Shown: piece by piece, positions 47,432 to 58,640 of the stretch
How positions within the stretch are numbered: the first letter of the stretch is position 1
Layout: each line of letters begins with the position of its first letter
Source: Odobenus rosmarus divergens
Taxonomy: Eukaryota > Chordata > Mammalia > Carnivora > Odobenidae
NCBI RefSeq assembly: GCF_000321225.1
Contig: NW_004450459.1
Span: 1,788,744 to 1,852,743, forward strand
Direction of reading: 5' to 3'
Length of the DNA stretch: 64,000 nucleotides
Made by a program: the position numbers and the translations under genes
The notes under the pieces: generated by a model
The model's database searches: none
Told to the model about the DNA's origin: nothing
The model's input: the letters and a program-made list of their open reading frames with translations, nothing else

Positions 47432-47930
47432 CAATGGTCCCTTCCTTATTTGCAGATTTGTTTTCTGTGGTTTCAGTTACCCATGATCAACCACGGTCCA
47501 GAAGATGATCTTCCTTCTGATCCATCGTCAGAAGGTCAGTAGCAGCCTAACACTACATCACATGCCTACGTCACAATGCCTACGTCATGCACCTCACTTC
47601 ATCTCACCATGCAGGCATTTATCATCTCACATCAGCACAACAAGAAAGGTGAATACACTATACTAAGATATTCTGAGAATAAGAGAGTGAGAAATCACAT
47701 TCACATAACTTTCATTACAGTATATTGTTGCAAGTGTTCTATTTAATTATTAGTAACCATTGTTAATCTCTTACTATGCCTAATTTATAAATTAAACTTT
47801 ATCACAGGTATGTATGTATAGGAAAAAACATAGTATATATATATATAGGGTTTGGTACTATCCGTGGTTTCAGGCATCCACTGAGGGGGACATACTCCCC
47901 CCTGGATAAGGGGGTCTACTCTTGTGGGTC
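47432..47930. mobile_element. Tigger-like (Tc1/mariner-pogo) non-autonomous DNA transposon
   Basis: Left end ggtcccttccttatttgcag, then gtggtttcagttacccatga, tcaaccacggtccagaagat; right end gtttcaggcatccactgagg, ccctggataagggggtctac. The termini are imperfect inverted repeats (ccttccttatttgcag against the reverse of ctggataaggggg). The inside encodes nothing recognisable. Confidence 0.7.
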
Positions 47931-48528
47931 TTGTAGAGCTGCTGTGAGGATTAATGACAGAATGTTCCTAAGCCTCCTGGCACAGTGCCTGGCACATGGT
48001 GGACTCTCAGTTTTTAAAAAAGTGAGCTATTGTTATTATTAATAATGTCATCTTTTATTTAGGGTTTTGCTTGGTGAGCCACCAAGGTCATAAATGAAAG
48101 AGAATTTAGGTACTCGGGTATTCGGGTATTTTTTTTTTTTCCAGAAAGGAAAAAAGGAACAGGGTAGACTCAATGTTCATGAATTAAAAGGGAGAAAGAA
48201 ACCCCATAGAGGTGCTGGGCTATGAAAAGCACTGAGACTTAAGCTCTGTTTCTTCTTTTGTCCTTTCTTTCTCCCCACCTCAGAAACTCATAGAAAAAAA
48301 AGCTTTAGCATCTTCGGGTCCTCAGGCTCAGAAGATGGGCTCACTTCTGGATGAGCAAAGCTGTGTTCAGAATCACTGGTGACCAACATTCAATAGATCC
48401 TTTTAAGCCATGTCACAATGCAGCAAAACATCAGAAGCAGAAAAAAAAATCGTGCAACTTATTTTTTTAACAGGTTGTGGAAACTGTGAAAAAGCTTGTT
48501 ACACTGAGGAAGAAATAGACTTACTCAC

Positions 48529-48701
48529 CTACAGGAGTCTACTTGGCTGATTAAGGCTTGTCCCTTTTGCAAAGCATCAGCTGTGCAGTCTTTAATTTCT
48601 CTGTGTAATTCCTCATGCCTCGCTGCCAAGACAGGCAGACTTAAACCCTCTGATTTAAGGAGCTTAAGGTAAGCTTCAACTCTCCCAAGTACATCAAATG
48701 C
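48529..48701 (-). CDS. CCDC141: CCDC141 internal exon w2
   Basis: 173 nt, enters in phase 0 and leaves after two bases of a codon (57 codons plus AG). The peptide begins [20 protein letters not shown] and ends LISQVDSC plus a split Ser codon. The acceptor is ctttggcag|GCATTTGAT and the donor is TGTAG|gtgagt, a near-consensus site. If translation ran past the donor it would read R and then stop, so the splice position is set by the phase: AG joins C of the next exon to give AGC (Ser). This segment is nearly identical to the human protein as recalled, one of the best-conserved stretches of the window. Confidence 0.97.
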
Positions 48702-50384
48702 CTGCCAAAGAAAACATACTTTCATTTTCTGCTTTTCTAGTTTAAAACCTACATTGATGTGTACATGAAATACTAGAGATTAAACCAGCCTATTCAATTT
48801 ATTAGTTTGATCATAACCAAAAACAACAATCTGAGTCTGAGAAAACAGCTGTGTAGTTTTAAGCCTTCATTTAGGGAAACTGATCATAGCTTAGCTCAGC
48901 ATAGATAAATGTCAACACCATAAACTTACCAAAAGAGTTTACATTGAGAATGTGTCTATACAACACAGTTATAACTGTGTGGAATTCGGAGAGCCAAGCT
49001 TGCTTTTTGTACTTTTTGTACTATATACAAATAATGGATGAGATATTTTAAAAATATTACGCAGACTTTCACAACCTGAATGTCTCTGTGATGCTCTTAA
49101 AAGGAAATTGCCCAGTAAATTGCACTTTGAACCAGAATCATTCTAGAGAAATAGTCAAGAAATACCCCTTGTCTTTCCAAGTATAAGACCTTCTCCCTGC
49201 TGCATCCAAGACATCCATCTGTCCTACAACGATTATAATTTGGTTCTGAAGCTGTGCAAAGACTAAGACCAAGGTAATATTTAGCTTCTGGCACACAAAA
49301 TAGGATTATGCAGAAAAAACATCGACTTGCAAACCAAAATATTGTCTAAAGAGAAGTTTTTTTCTTTTTTATTCCTTTATTTTCTTCTTTTATTTAGCAG
49401 ATCAACAACCAACCATGGGGGATTAAGTTTATGGAGTTAACAGAGAGTAGAGAGGAGCTATCCTTTTGTCCATTAAGGCTTAGCTGGCATTAAGATGGAG
49501 GAGTATTTGATATAAAGGCAGTAAAAGAAGGCCGTGGTAATATGAGGAAAACAGAAGGAGAGCAAAGTGCAATGGTCTTCATAGGTGTCCTGAGAGCACA
49601 TTTCAGACTCTGGGCCTGGACAGCAAGAGCTGAATTAGGTAAGTTGAAGAAAAGCTGCATGGCAAGGGAACCCTTGCCATGTTGCCCTTTGGCACTAGTG
49701 GAAGAAGCCACCCAATGGGATGCTCCATACCAGTCTGAAGAACACTCCTATCCCAGTAAGCCTGATGGTGCCACAGTCAGCAGTCTAGCCTTCCTGGACT
49801 GTTGAGTTGGAAGCCAGTGAGCTTGGTAGGGGCCCACCAGGTGCAGTAGGAAGAGTCCAGAGAAGACTCATGAGAAATGAAAGTGGTTGGCCTCATGGGT
49901 CTAGTCACCACTGAGACCTGAAGAGCGGCCAGAGGAGCAAGGCTGAGTTGATGCTGAGAGAACACAGTTTAAGCCAAAGGTGGAGGCGACAGCCACGGTG
50001 CTCTGTGAATGTGCTCATGCACCTGCGCCTGGCTGCCATCTAAGGGAGGGAGTTGTAATGTCAGAATCAGAACTGGACAAAATTTGAATTTACAAATGAA
50101 ATCTCTCCAATACTGTCCCATCACTTATATGTTGATATTCTGTAGTCCCATCAATTTCCTCATGTCTCCTGAATCTGTTCTTTCTGATCACTTAAAATGT
50201 TTAAAACAACATCATTCCCCTTTATTTAGATGATAGGAAGTAATAATATCAACTCCAGTTTAATGAAAACTGACATGTTCTCCTTCTATACTCTGTGGTT
50301 CATGATTACTTTCCATACAGCCAACAAACATTTTGGAATGTCTGCTGAGATTCAGGCACATTGTCCTGAATGGCCCTAGATGGA

Positions 50385-50530
50385 AGTGAGAAATCTCCAT
50401 TGTATGGTGGGGGAAACTGAGTCTCAGAGAGATTAAATAAACTGCAAAAAGTGATACTTCTACTAAGTGGCAGATTTGGTCTCTGTCCTAAATTTGCCTG
50501 GCCCTGAGGCCCCTGCTCTTAAACCGTGGC
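50385..50530 (-). repeat. MIR SINE
   Basis: atctccattgtatggtgggg, gaaactgagtctcagagaga, ttctactaagtggcagattt: MIR core in reverse. Confidence 0.65.
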
Positions 50531-51312
50531 CCACGGTACCATGTGGCAAAAGATTACCAGGGCAAGCTTAAGAAAGAAGGGACATTTCCAAGAAGCCCAT
50601 TCATCTTAGGTGGAAAAAGTGAGATTTTAAAACTTAACTTTTTATAAATAAGTGTCTATCTTTCCTTCTTGTAGGTGAGAAAAGATAGGGAGAAAGGTTG
50701 AGTGATTTCTCTTACACTGTATAGGACTGGAAAAGGAAGATAGTTTTATTAAAGAAACTGTGAACCTGAAGACTCTTCCTTATCTGATCCCCCTCTTGTT
50801 GGCAACAGAGCCAAATGTGTCAAGATGCTGATGTTAGAAAAGATTATTTGAATTACTTTCTCAATCTTTCCAAGACACATTGAAATGCCACTTGGCAATA
50901 GCCACTGTTTCTGGAATTTTGTTTTATATTTTAAATTTTTATTGCTTCCTTTGAATAGAGTCTCATGTTAATTAAAGTTTAGTTTTAAAATTAGTGCCGA
51001 AAACAAAAATCCGGTGTAGTCAAAATTATCATGAACTCCCTTAAATCATGCTTAAAATTTAGTATATGTGAACTAGTGCTTATAGTAATACATATTCACA
51101 TTGAGGATTGGAGCCATGGAGCTAGACTAAAGGAAGAAATAAAGAGAAAGTGTATATACGTAGATGTCAGGGCATTCACTTCTTTCTTCCCTTAAGATAA
51201 TTCCCAAAATTCCTCCTGTGAATGGGGGAAAGAATAGAGAATTCCAAAGTGCTTTTTCTTCCTACAAGTTTGACTAATACTAGTTTTAGTTTTAAGTATT
51301 AGTATTAATACT

Positions 51313-51355
51313 TTTAGTATTAAGCCACTATAGTATTTAGTATTAAGCCACTATA
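51313..51355. repeat. 23-nt-period direct duplication
   Basis: tttagtattaagccactata occurs at 51313-51332 and 51336-51355, exact copies separated by gta. Related ttagta and attagt units precede it. Confidence 0.95.
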
Positions 51356-53654
51356 ACCTTAATACATGTTTGTTGTTGTTTTGAGAATTAAAGAAGGAAA
51401 AAAATATGAAAGTTAGGGCAGAAGGATGGACATGGAGTAAGTACTCAGAAAATATTTTCTTGCAATTACTCTAAATCTTGATGGGACACATCTTTGAAAA
51501 GTCCCTGAGAAGAGCAGGACCATCTGCGGCCTGTCATTCATCCCGCTTGGGCCTTTCCTCCTATGGTCCCAGGGAACAGCTGCTACTCTCATATCCTTGG
51601 GCATTGGTCTCATATTCATAGGCGTTAGATTCTAAAGCCACATGTACATTAAATGAATGTGTGAGGTGACTCCACCCCCTTCCTGAATGTTATCATAAAA
51701 GTATTATATCTAAATAATATGGGAATAAATTGAAGGGCTAAACAGTCACTAGAAGGAGGTGATATATCAAGGACCAGTATAACCCATAACTTAGAATCAA
51801 AATAGCCAAATTTTCTTCTAGAGTTTTTTCTCAAAAAGATCAAAGTGTTAGGAAAGCACTGACTTATGAATTGCTCTATGTATCACACTTGATAGAATTA
51901 TGGCAGAAGAAAAGAGGTTGAGTGGTTGTGTTCCTTCATTAGCTCAACAAATATATTTGCAAATAAGATGAGCTGGATACTGTAAGAGAGCTTATTCTTT
52001 ATCCTTAATCCTAACCTAACCCTAATGGGAATAATCTAAACCCACAGAAATATTAAATTTAATGATTTTAAGAGGAGTCCCCTTTCGAAAAGATTATGCT
52101 GTCTGTGATTGTCAGGCAAAACTCATTTTTCTTATCCCCGTGTAGAACTTGATGAGGAATCCATGTACCAATTCCAGAGAGGATCTAAGTATCATTGCTC
52201 TCACTTAATCTATCCCCGGAATAGAACTGAATGCTTTTCTATTTACCAGACCTATAAGGAACCTGATATACTGGATCCAGCCTGGAAAGAATCTCTTTGT
52301 CTCACATATGGTATAGAACAGGTTGTTTTTGGCAATGACACTATGACCCCCATATAAACTCCTTTGGAATTAATATTTCCTTTTTAGTTTTCTCTTCACA
52401 GTCCCCCTCTTTCTTCAAAGCTGGTCAAATACAGGTTTTAGGACTGGAGGCAAAAAGGATATAAGCCCAAGGATAATATTTTCTCCCTCTCAGTTCTAGC
52501 GCTTCTTGACAATTTTATATTGTACCACCCAGTTCTTAGGCAGATGAGGAGACCAATCAGCTCTTTCTGCTTTGGTTTGGAAAGACTAAGGAGTTGCTTA
52601 GGGTTTTTTTTTTAAGATGCTAATAAAGATTTTTCTTTCCATCCTTAAGTACAAGATCCAAAGCAGGCTGGGCCAAATCAAATAGAGATGGTATCAAGAC
52701 ATGGCACATTTTACTCTTTTTAAAATACCTATGAGATTAATAAGTTAAGCAAGAACCATGAGTCAGCCAGGATTCTTGTATCACTCTGTATCACAAAGAT
52801 ACTTAATAAATAATATTGTTTGCTTCTAGACTAACTTATTTGAAGAGAATCAACGTTAAAAACAAAAAACTCAAGCACTGCGGAACTTTGAAATTTTCCC
52901 TTCATGAGTTCCAAGGCTGGAGAATGAGTTTGGTTGGAAGCTTTATCATTACCAAGGACACAAAACTCAGCTTCTCATTAGAGCACCAAATCCCACTGTC
53001 TGCAGAGATTTCCTCTGGGTTCAGTTTTCATCAAGGCCAAAAGCTTCTGTTTCCTTTCCTAAACACCACCTGAGATAACTTCTTGTGGCTCCCAGTTTGG
53101 CAAGCTGATACTTGATTCAGGTCTTGCCCAAATCTGCCCAAGTTTTCAAATGCCAGAAAGGCAGGAGCCAAAGGGTGATGTGCTTTTCAGCTCCCAGTAT
53201 TTGCTGTTCCCTGCTGGTGCTCCTGCTCATTCCTTGCTTCTCCAGGGTTGTCGCTACTGGGCCCCAGAACTCCCTCCAGTGTTAGAAGGTAGCTTTGTGG
53301 TGTTAATGAGAGATGTATAAAATCATGACTACCTAAAACTGGTTTTGGCCTCACAATGGGAAAAGCTGAAAAAACATTGGAAAAGGAGTTTTGGATTGAA
53401 AATGGCATGTATCTGATGCATTTTGTCAGCCAGGAATGGAGGAAGTGGATGTATTGACAAACTCTTACTTTTTCTGAGATAAGCCCATCTATGAAACAGA
53501 TAAACTAGACCCATTAGTAGAACTTTATCAAGCGAGTCATTGTTTATACTTTCTGGTTTCTTTTATCTAAATTGACCTAGTTTCAGAATGATCTTGAGAC
53601 TATTAACATTTCCCAAGGGAAAATGTCCATTTACAATGTGCGAAGCATTCATTT

Positions 53655-53804
53655 TCTTTCATTTGTTCAACAAACATTTATTGAACTCTATGAAGCATGT
53701 ACTCTGGTACATGCTGGGGATAGGAAAATGAACAAAAGCATTTAAGTCACGTTAGAGTGGCTAGTGCAATATTAAATGCATATATAATGACAAAATAATG
53801 GCTG
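53655..53804 (-). repeat. L2 3'-end remnant
   Basis: catttgttcaacaaacattt, attgaactctatgaagcatg, tacatgctggggataggaaa: reverse of the L2 terminus. Confidence 0.6.
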
Positions 53805-54020
53805 GAATGTAGTAAGTGCTTAGCCCTTCTACGCACTAGTCATGTATTAACTCATTTAGATAGCTCAATGACTCTGTGAGGTGCATATAATTGTTATTTC
53901 TACTTTTCAGATAAAAAAGCTGGATGCACAGGGAAGTTAAGTAACTGCCTAAGGTTATAGAGCTAATAAATGTCTCAGAACAGAGTCATACCTCAGCAGC
54001 CTGGCTCCAAAATCTACTAT
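53805..54020 (-). repeat. MIR SINE
   Basis: gtagtaagtgcttagccctt, ttaactcatttagatagctc, tctgtgaggtgcatataatt, ttttcagataaaaaagctgg, gggaagttaagtaactgcct: near full-length MIR in reverse. Confidence 0.75.
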
Positions 54021-54254
54021 ATTATTTTAGAAAAGTGTCATCCTAGCAAACATTTTAAAATTTTCACTTAATACTCTACAATTCCATTTATTTATTTATA
54101 CTCCAACTCTATCCTGAAAAGATTTTTGCAGGATTTTTGCAGTTGCAGGAACTTTTATTACTGAATGGTATTCTCTGAAGTAGATAAGGATTGTTAGACC
54201 TATTTTAGAAAAGAGAAAACTCAGGCTCAAACCGTAAATTGACTTGTCACATGG

Positions 54255-54420
54255 CCAGTCATTTATTCGTTCATTCAACAAAATTTGTTGAACACTAGGT
54301 GGCATGCAAAGATGATGAAGACACAATTTCTCTCTAGGGAGCACAGAGAAATACTACGGGAATAATGAAAAATAAGCAATTAGTGCTGCCTGGGGACTTC
54401 TTGGAGGAGGTGGTACGGGT
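54255..54420 (-). repeat. L2 3'-end remnant
   Basis: agtcatttattcgttcattc, aacaaaatttgttgaacact, then gatgatgaagacacaatttc in the order of the reversed L2 end. Confidence 0.5.
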
Positions 54421-54634
54421 GATGACAAATCTCTTCATACAGAATTACTCCCCTTCTCAGCTATGACACAGAGATTGAGCTTGAAATTTGTGTTCCTCAT
54501 GTATTAAAGTAATGAAGCTCTCCTCTTTCAAAATAATCTCATCCCAATGACCTTGGATCAATGTAATCTCTATGTATCTATCAATGTAATGTATTTGGCC
54601 TTGCAACCCCACAGTTTCTAATATTTCACTGCTT

Positions 54635-54800
54635 TCAATCATTCAAACAATTCTTGAGCATCTACTACCCGAAAGGCACTGTTCTAGGTGTTCTGGTGAA
54701 TGCAAAGTAAAATAAACATGTTTCTTATCCTCAAGGGATTTTAATTCAGCAAAGGAAAGGAAATGCCAGAAATGCCTACCCAGAAATGCCTACAATACAA
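54635..54800 (-). repeat. L2 3'-end remnant
   Basis: atcattcaaacaattcttga, gcatctactacccgaaaggc, actgttctaggtgttctggt, cttatcctcaagggatttta. Confidence 0.55.
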
Positions 54801-55287
54801 GGAAGAAAATATTTAATGCCAATGGAGAGATGCAACAGTTAAAATTGTACGTGGAAAGGAAACCAATAAATACACTCATGACTCGCTTAGAAGTCACCTG
54901 ATAGCTTTACAGAGAAGGACACTCATGAGTGAGTAACAATAAAACTGAGTGTCTGTATTATAAGACTAATTAAGTATGTGCTGAGCTGTGGGCTCTCGTG
55001 AGAAATGTAAGATGTTTAAGGTATTTCTTGTCTTTGATAAGTTTTCTATTATACATAAATAATTTTATGGCCATAGTTTAGCCATATTTCTCACATATTT
55101 GCTGTAGTTTAAAGAGCCCATCCCTGGGTTCTAAAACCAAAGGTTTCTAAACTATTCTCTCAGAGCAAATATAGAAGGAATTAAGACATCATTTGCTTCC
55201 ATATCAGGAGGTTTGCCTCATCATGATTTAAGTCCTTAATATCTCTTCATATTTAAGGATATGTTCGGCATAAGATAGAAGCTTCTT

Positions 55288-55505
55288 TTTTTAAAATTTT
55301 ATTTATTTATTTGAGAGAGAGAGAGAGCACAAGCAGGGGGAGGGGCAGAGGGAGAGGAGAGAGAGGATCCCAAGCAGACTCCGTGCTGAGTGTGGAACCT
55401 GATGCGAGGCTTAATCTCACAACCCTGAGGTCGTGACTCCGAGATCATGACCTGCACTGAAACCAAGAATCAGATGCTAGACCAACGGAGCCACCCAGGC
55501 GCCCC
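55288..55505 (-). mobile_element. Carnivore tRNA-Lys SINE, diverged copy
   Basis: Head ggggcgcctgggtggctccg on the minus strand, tail with ttatttatttatttgagaga. Flanked by aagatagaagcttctt (55272-55287) and aagacagaaacttctt (55506-55521), two mismatches in 16, so older than the copies at 20.8 and 43.0 kb. It contains a doubled segment (gaggtcgtgactccgagatc) not seen in the others. Confidence 0.92.
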
Positions 55506-55529
55506 AAGACAGAAACTTCTTAATCAGAT

Positions 55530-55930
55530 GCTATTCAAGGCCTTCCTGGCTCCCTGACTTCTTCTACCACTTCTCTCTCAACATTCTGGGCTTCCACCCT
55601 ACATTCTTGACAAAATGAATTACCTTAGGTTTCCCCAAACAAGGCACTACTCTGTACCACTCAGTCCTCTCCCAACCCCTTCTTGCCCCAGCTTTTCATA
55701 TTTAGCTCAATGTGCACCTCCTCTAGAGAAGCCTTCCTTGACACTTTTCCCCTGGTCCTCTCCTCTGTGTTCCCTAAGGCCCTATGGTCACTCCAAAAGC
55801 TTTGGGCATTTCCCAAAGTGTCCAGCACTCCTGTTCCCTTGCCTTTCCTCCAAACTAAACTGAGAGGGTCTTGAAGGCAAGGACTATACCTTTAATTGCT
55901 TTAGCTGAAGAATATATATATGATGAATGA
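55530..55930 (+). repeat. L2 LINE 3'-region remnant
   Basis: ggccttcctggctccctgac, ccttcttgccccagcttttc, gtgcacctcctctagagaag, ccttccttgacacttttccc and gggtcttgaaggcaaggact follow L2 order. The interspersed frame rich in Pro and Ser is not a gene. Confidence 0.6.
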
Positions 55931-57276
55931 AAATAGCAGGTATACAACACATTAGCCGAATGGAAATGTAGAAGAATGGAGGGAGTTCAAAAAAAAAAAG
56001 ATGCTTTAGTTCTTTGTAAGAGAAAGGGAAGTTGTTTTGGAAAGGAGAAATCTGAGACAGTCTGCCTAAGAATTATAAAACTGGAAACATCAAGGAAAGT
56101 GATGTCCAATGACAATTAGCTTAATTTCATGAATTCATTTATATCATCTTAAATTCCTTCTGGATGATATTTTTTAGGTCCTCTACTTGGACAGGTTTCT
56201 TTATGCTTCAATCTGAACAACTGGGCCATTTTACTTCATTGTTTCCCACATCTGGGCTAAAATGTATCTATTTTGAAAATGGGAGAATAGCTTATATATA
56301 AATGAAAAAAAATGTACCAAATTCCATCCTTAACTATTTTGCTTTCATCTGAAACAATTATGTTGCCGGAGGCATTACTGGTTTGCATTGCTGTACATAT
56401 CTTGAAAAAGCAACAGTATCTTTTTAGAGAACATGACACTTTCAGCAGTGATGGCAGAAGCAGGAGAACCTATGACAATTACATTTCAAACTGCTTTTGC
56501 TGTGTTGCTCTAGCTGTCCCAGCTTTTGTTGCATTTTTGCGTTTAGGCTGACCACCCAAGAACCACACCATGTAGATTTGGCCTCAGTCTTCACAGCTTG
56601 CTTTCCACAAAGAAATCATGTGCCTGAGAAAGGGAAGCATGGAATATGAGACTTTATGACCAATCAGCCATGTTTTACATCTTCAGGTTCAATCATATAA
56701 ATACAGGCTCACACTGTATGTTGTATAACATGTGTATTTATCTCTGTTTGATTCAGATCACATTCTCTAAACAATTATAAATACTTTTTGGGTGATTGAC
56801 ATACCTTAACCAACTCCTTTCTTGTGAACTTGCTAGAAATACAGTAAATAAGATCATCTATAATCATAAAAGATGAAAAGGGGGGATCCAGATGAGTTAC
56901 TATAATATGTGCTATGTTCATATTTCATGCCATGTCCTAATAACTCTTAGCAACATCCATCTGGTAATTAGAGAAACTCTTCTCCAATCAGCTATCATCC
57001 CATATTGACAATCAACCCTTCTTATATTTGTTGCTAAGTGACTTAACAGTAAATTCGCCAACACAGTAGATAACTCTAAAACGGAAAACAAGTATCTCAG
57101 GTTCTTAAATTCCATGGCTCAATCTCCACTTGAATCCAGTGGCTGGTTTATGACAGCTTCCTTAGCAACCTTCTGAGGTCTTGTGTGCTAACATCGCCAC
57201 CTACTGTTCACTCCAGGTACAAACTGTCATACCTCAAGGCGAAGGCTATAGACACTTTGAGTAAGAAACAGACTCT

Positions 57277-57405
57277 GGTGATGGGTATTAAAGAGGGCAC
57301 GTACTGCATGGAGCACTGGGTGTTATATGCAAACAATGAATCATGGAACACTACATCAAGAACTAATGATGTAATGTATGGTGATTAGCATAACAACAAC
57401 AAAAA
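57277..57405 (+). mobile_element. Carnivore L1, severely 5'-truncated (129 nt)
   Basis: ggtgatgggtattaaagagg, gcacgtactgcatggagcac, tgggtgttatatgcaaacaa, tgaatcatggaacactacat and atgtatggtgattagcataa, then an A-rich tail. Exact copies of aagaaacagactct at 57263-57276 and 57406-57419 prove that this is a complete insertion. Confidence 0.93.
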
Positions 57406-57589
57406 AAGAAACAGACTCTTGAGCCTTGGGTTATCAACAACCCCTAGCAGGATTAAAAGGTAATCAATTTCACTTCCGAATCCAAAGAGCAAAGGCAGTG
57501 GGGTAGTCTTGTCAATGTGGATTATTAGGTGCTAATTATATTTTATTGAATTTCACAAATTGAAAATATATTCTAGATTTTTTTGTATG

Positions 57590-57680
57590 TTTTGATCTCT
57601 GCTGTATCCCCAACATTTAGAACAGTACCTGACACACAGTAATTGTTCAGTAAAAATATACTGAAGGAATTAATCCCTAA
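57590..57680 (+). repeat. L2 3'-end remnant
   Basis: tctgctgtatccccaacatt, tagaacagtacctgacacac, agtaattgttcagtaaaaat: forward L2 terminus. Confidence 0.6.
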
Positions 57681-57976
57681 AGAAGAAGGGTAATTATACA
57701 CCACACTGCTTAGAGACTTCACTATAAGAAACTGTTATGACTTTTTTTTCTAGTAAATAAGAATATCCATATCTAAAATTGATAAAGAGAGGGGAATGAA
57801 TTAAAATGAAGGGAAAGGGGGGAGAAGGGAGAATTTCCAGATGCTTGCAACAAAAATACCAGCAACATATGACAAAAATCCAGATTAAAAAAAGAAATAT
57901 ATGTGATATGGAGGCATTAAAAGTAGCCCATTCTGAAGATGAGATTATGACATCCTTTTTATTTTACAAATTTTTT

Positions 57977-58020
57977 AAAAAGTGAAGGGTGTATTATTAA
58001 AATCATACACTTCACTTTTT
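57977..58020. repeat. Imperfect hairpin (16 bp with a 2-nt bulge)
   Basis: aaaaagtgaagggtgtat and atacacttcacttttt pair except for two extra G, with a loop of about 10 nt. It may be the end of a small palindromic transposon or chance. Confidence 0.8.
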
Positions 58021-58149
58021 ACTGAGCAAATACTCAAGCTGTGACATTCAGTCATTCATATATTACCCATGACACTAGCACATTTTCTCACAGTGGTTTT
58101 TGGCACAAATATTGAAGGAGAATATTGACCTAGCTTTAACAAATTTGGA

Positions 58150-58640
58150 GTAAGAGGTTGTTTGCTGAGCAAATAATTTACTTATCAAGAATGGAATTGG
58201 TTTTCAAAGCAAATATCATTTTTTAAAGCACTGCCTTCCTCTTTCTCTCACGGTGCTATATATTTTGGGAGAGTCATTAGTGCTCCTGCCCATCACTATT
58301 GGTGTGCCAAGAATGCCTACCACTGACCCCTCTTTATTTGGACCATTTCTCAGTGTTGGGTTTGCAGCCAGCAACCTTCAGGGCTGAGGAAATTTCTCCT
58401 TCTGAGACAAACAGCAGGCTGGATTGTTGTTTGCCATCAAACAGAAGATGCCCCAAGCTTAGGGTTCCCCTCCTGGATCACCACCTGTTGCATGTGCAGT
58501 CACCCAGAGGGGCCCATCTGCATCTCCCCCCACCCCAGAACTGGGACTTGGGAAACTAATATGACATGTTGACATTTCGGTTATTGTTTTTGTAATAAAG
58601 TCTTTCAAAACTGACACAGAAGTCATCTGTCTTTTGTGAG
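58150..58640 (+). mobile_element. Possible LTR remnant
   Basis: Composition and an aataaa signal (tgtaataaagtctttcaaaa) near 58597 resemble an LTR 3' part, and gccagcaaccttcagggctg has the GC content of an LTR U3/R region. Borders and family not established. Confidence 0.28.

Larger units (their letters stand above)
35155..48528 (-). other. CCDC141 intron between w2 and w3 (13.4 kb)
   Basis: The largest intron in view. From left: a MIR (36785), a SINE (37394), L2 (37552), unassigned 37700-39860, an L1M piece (39860), a MIR and L2 (42.1-42.7), SINEs at 43042, 46036 and 46871, a tandem duplication at 45351, and a MIR split by a Tigger-like element (47.3-48.0). Stretches 35155-36780, 40430-42090 and 43260-45090 are otherwise unassigned. 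No CCDC141-like exon was found on the minus strand. Confidence 0.85.

Noticed and set aside
47557..47590. Two copies of atgcctacgtca with a CRE-like core
   Set aside because: They lie inside the Tigger-like element and are too few for a repeat array; a regulatory role cannot be supported from sequence alone.
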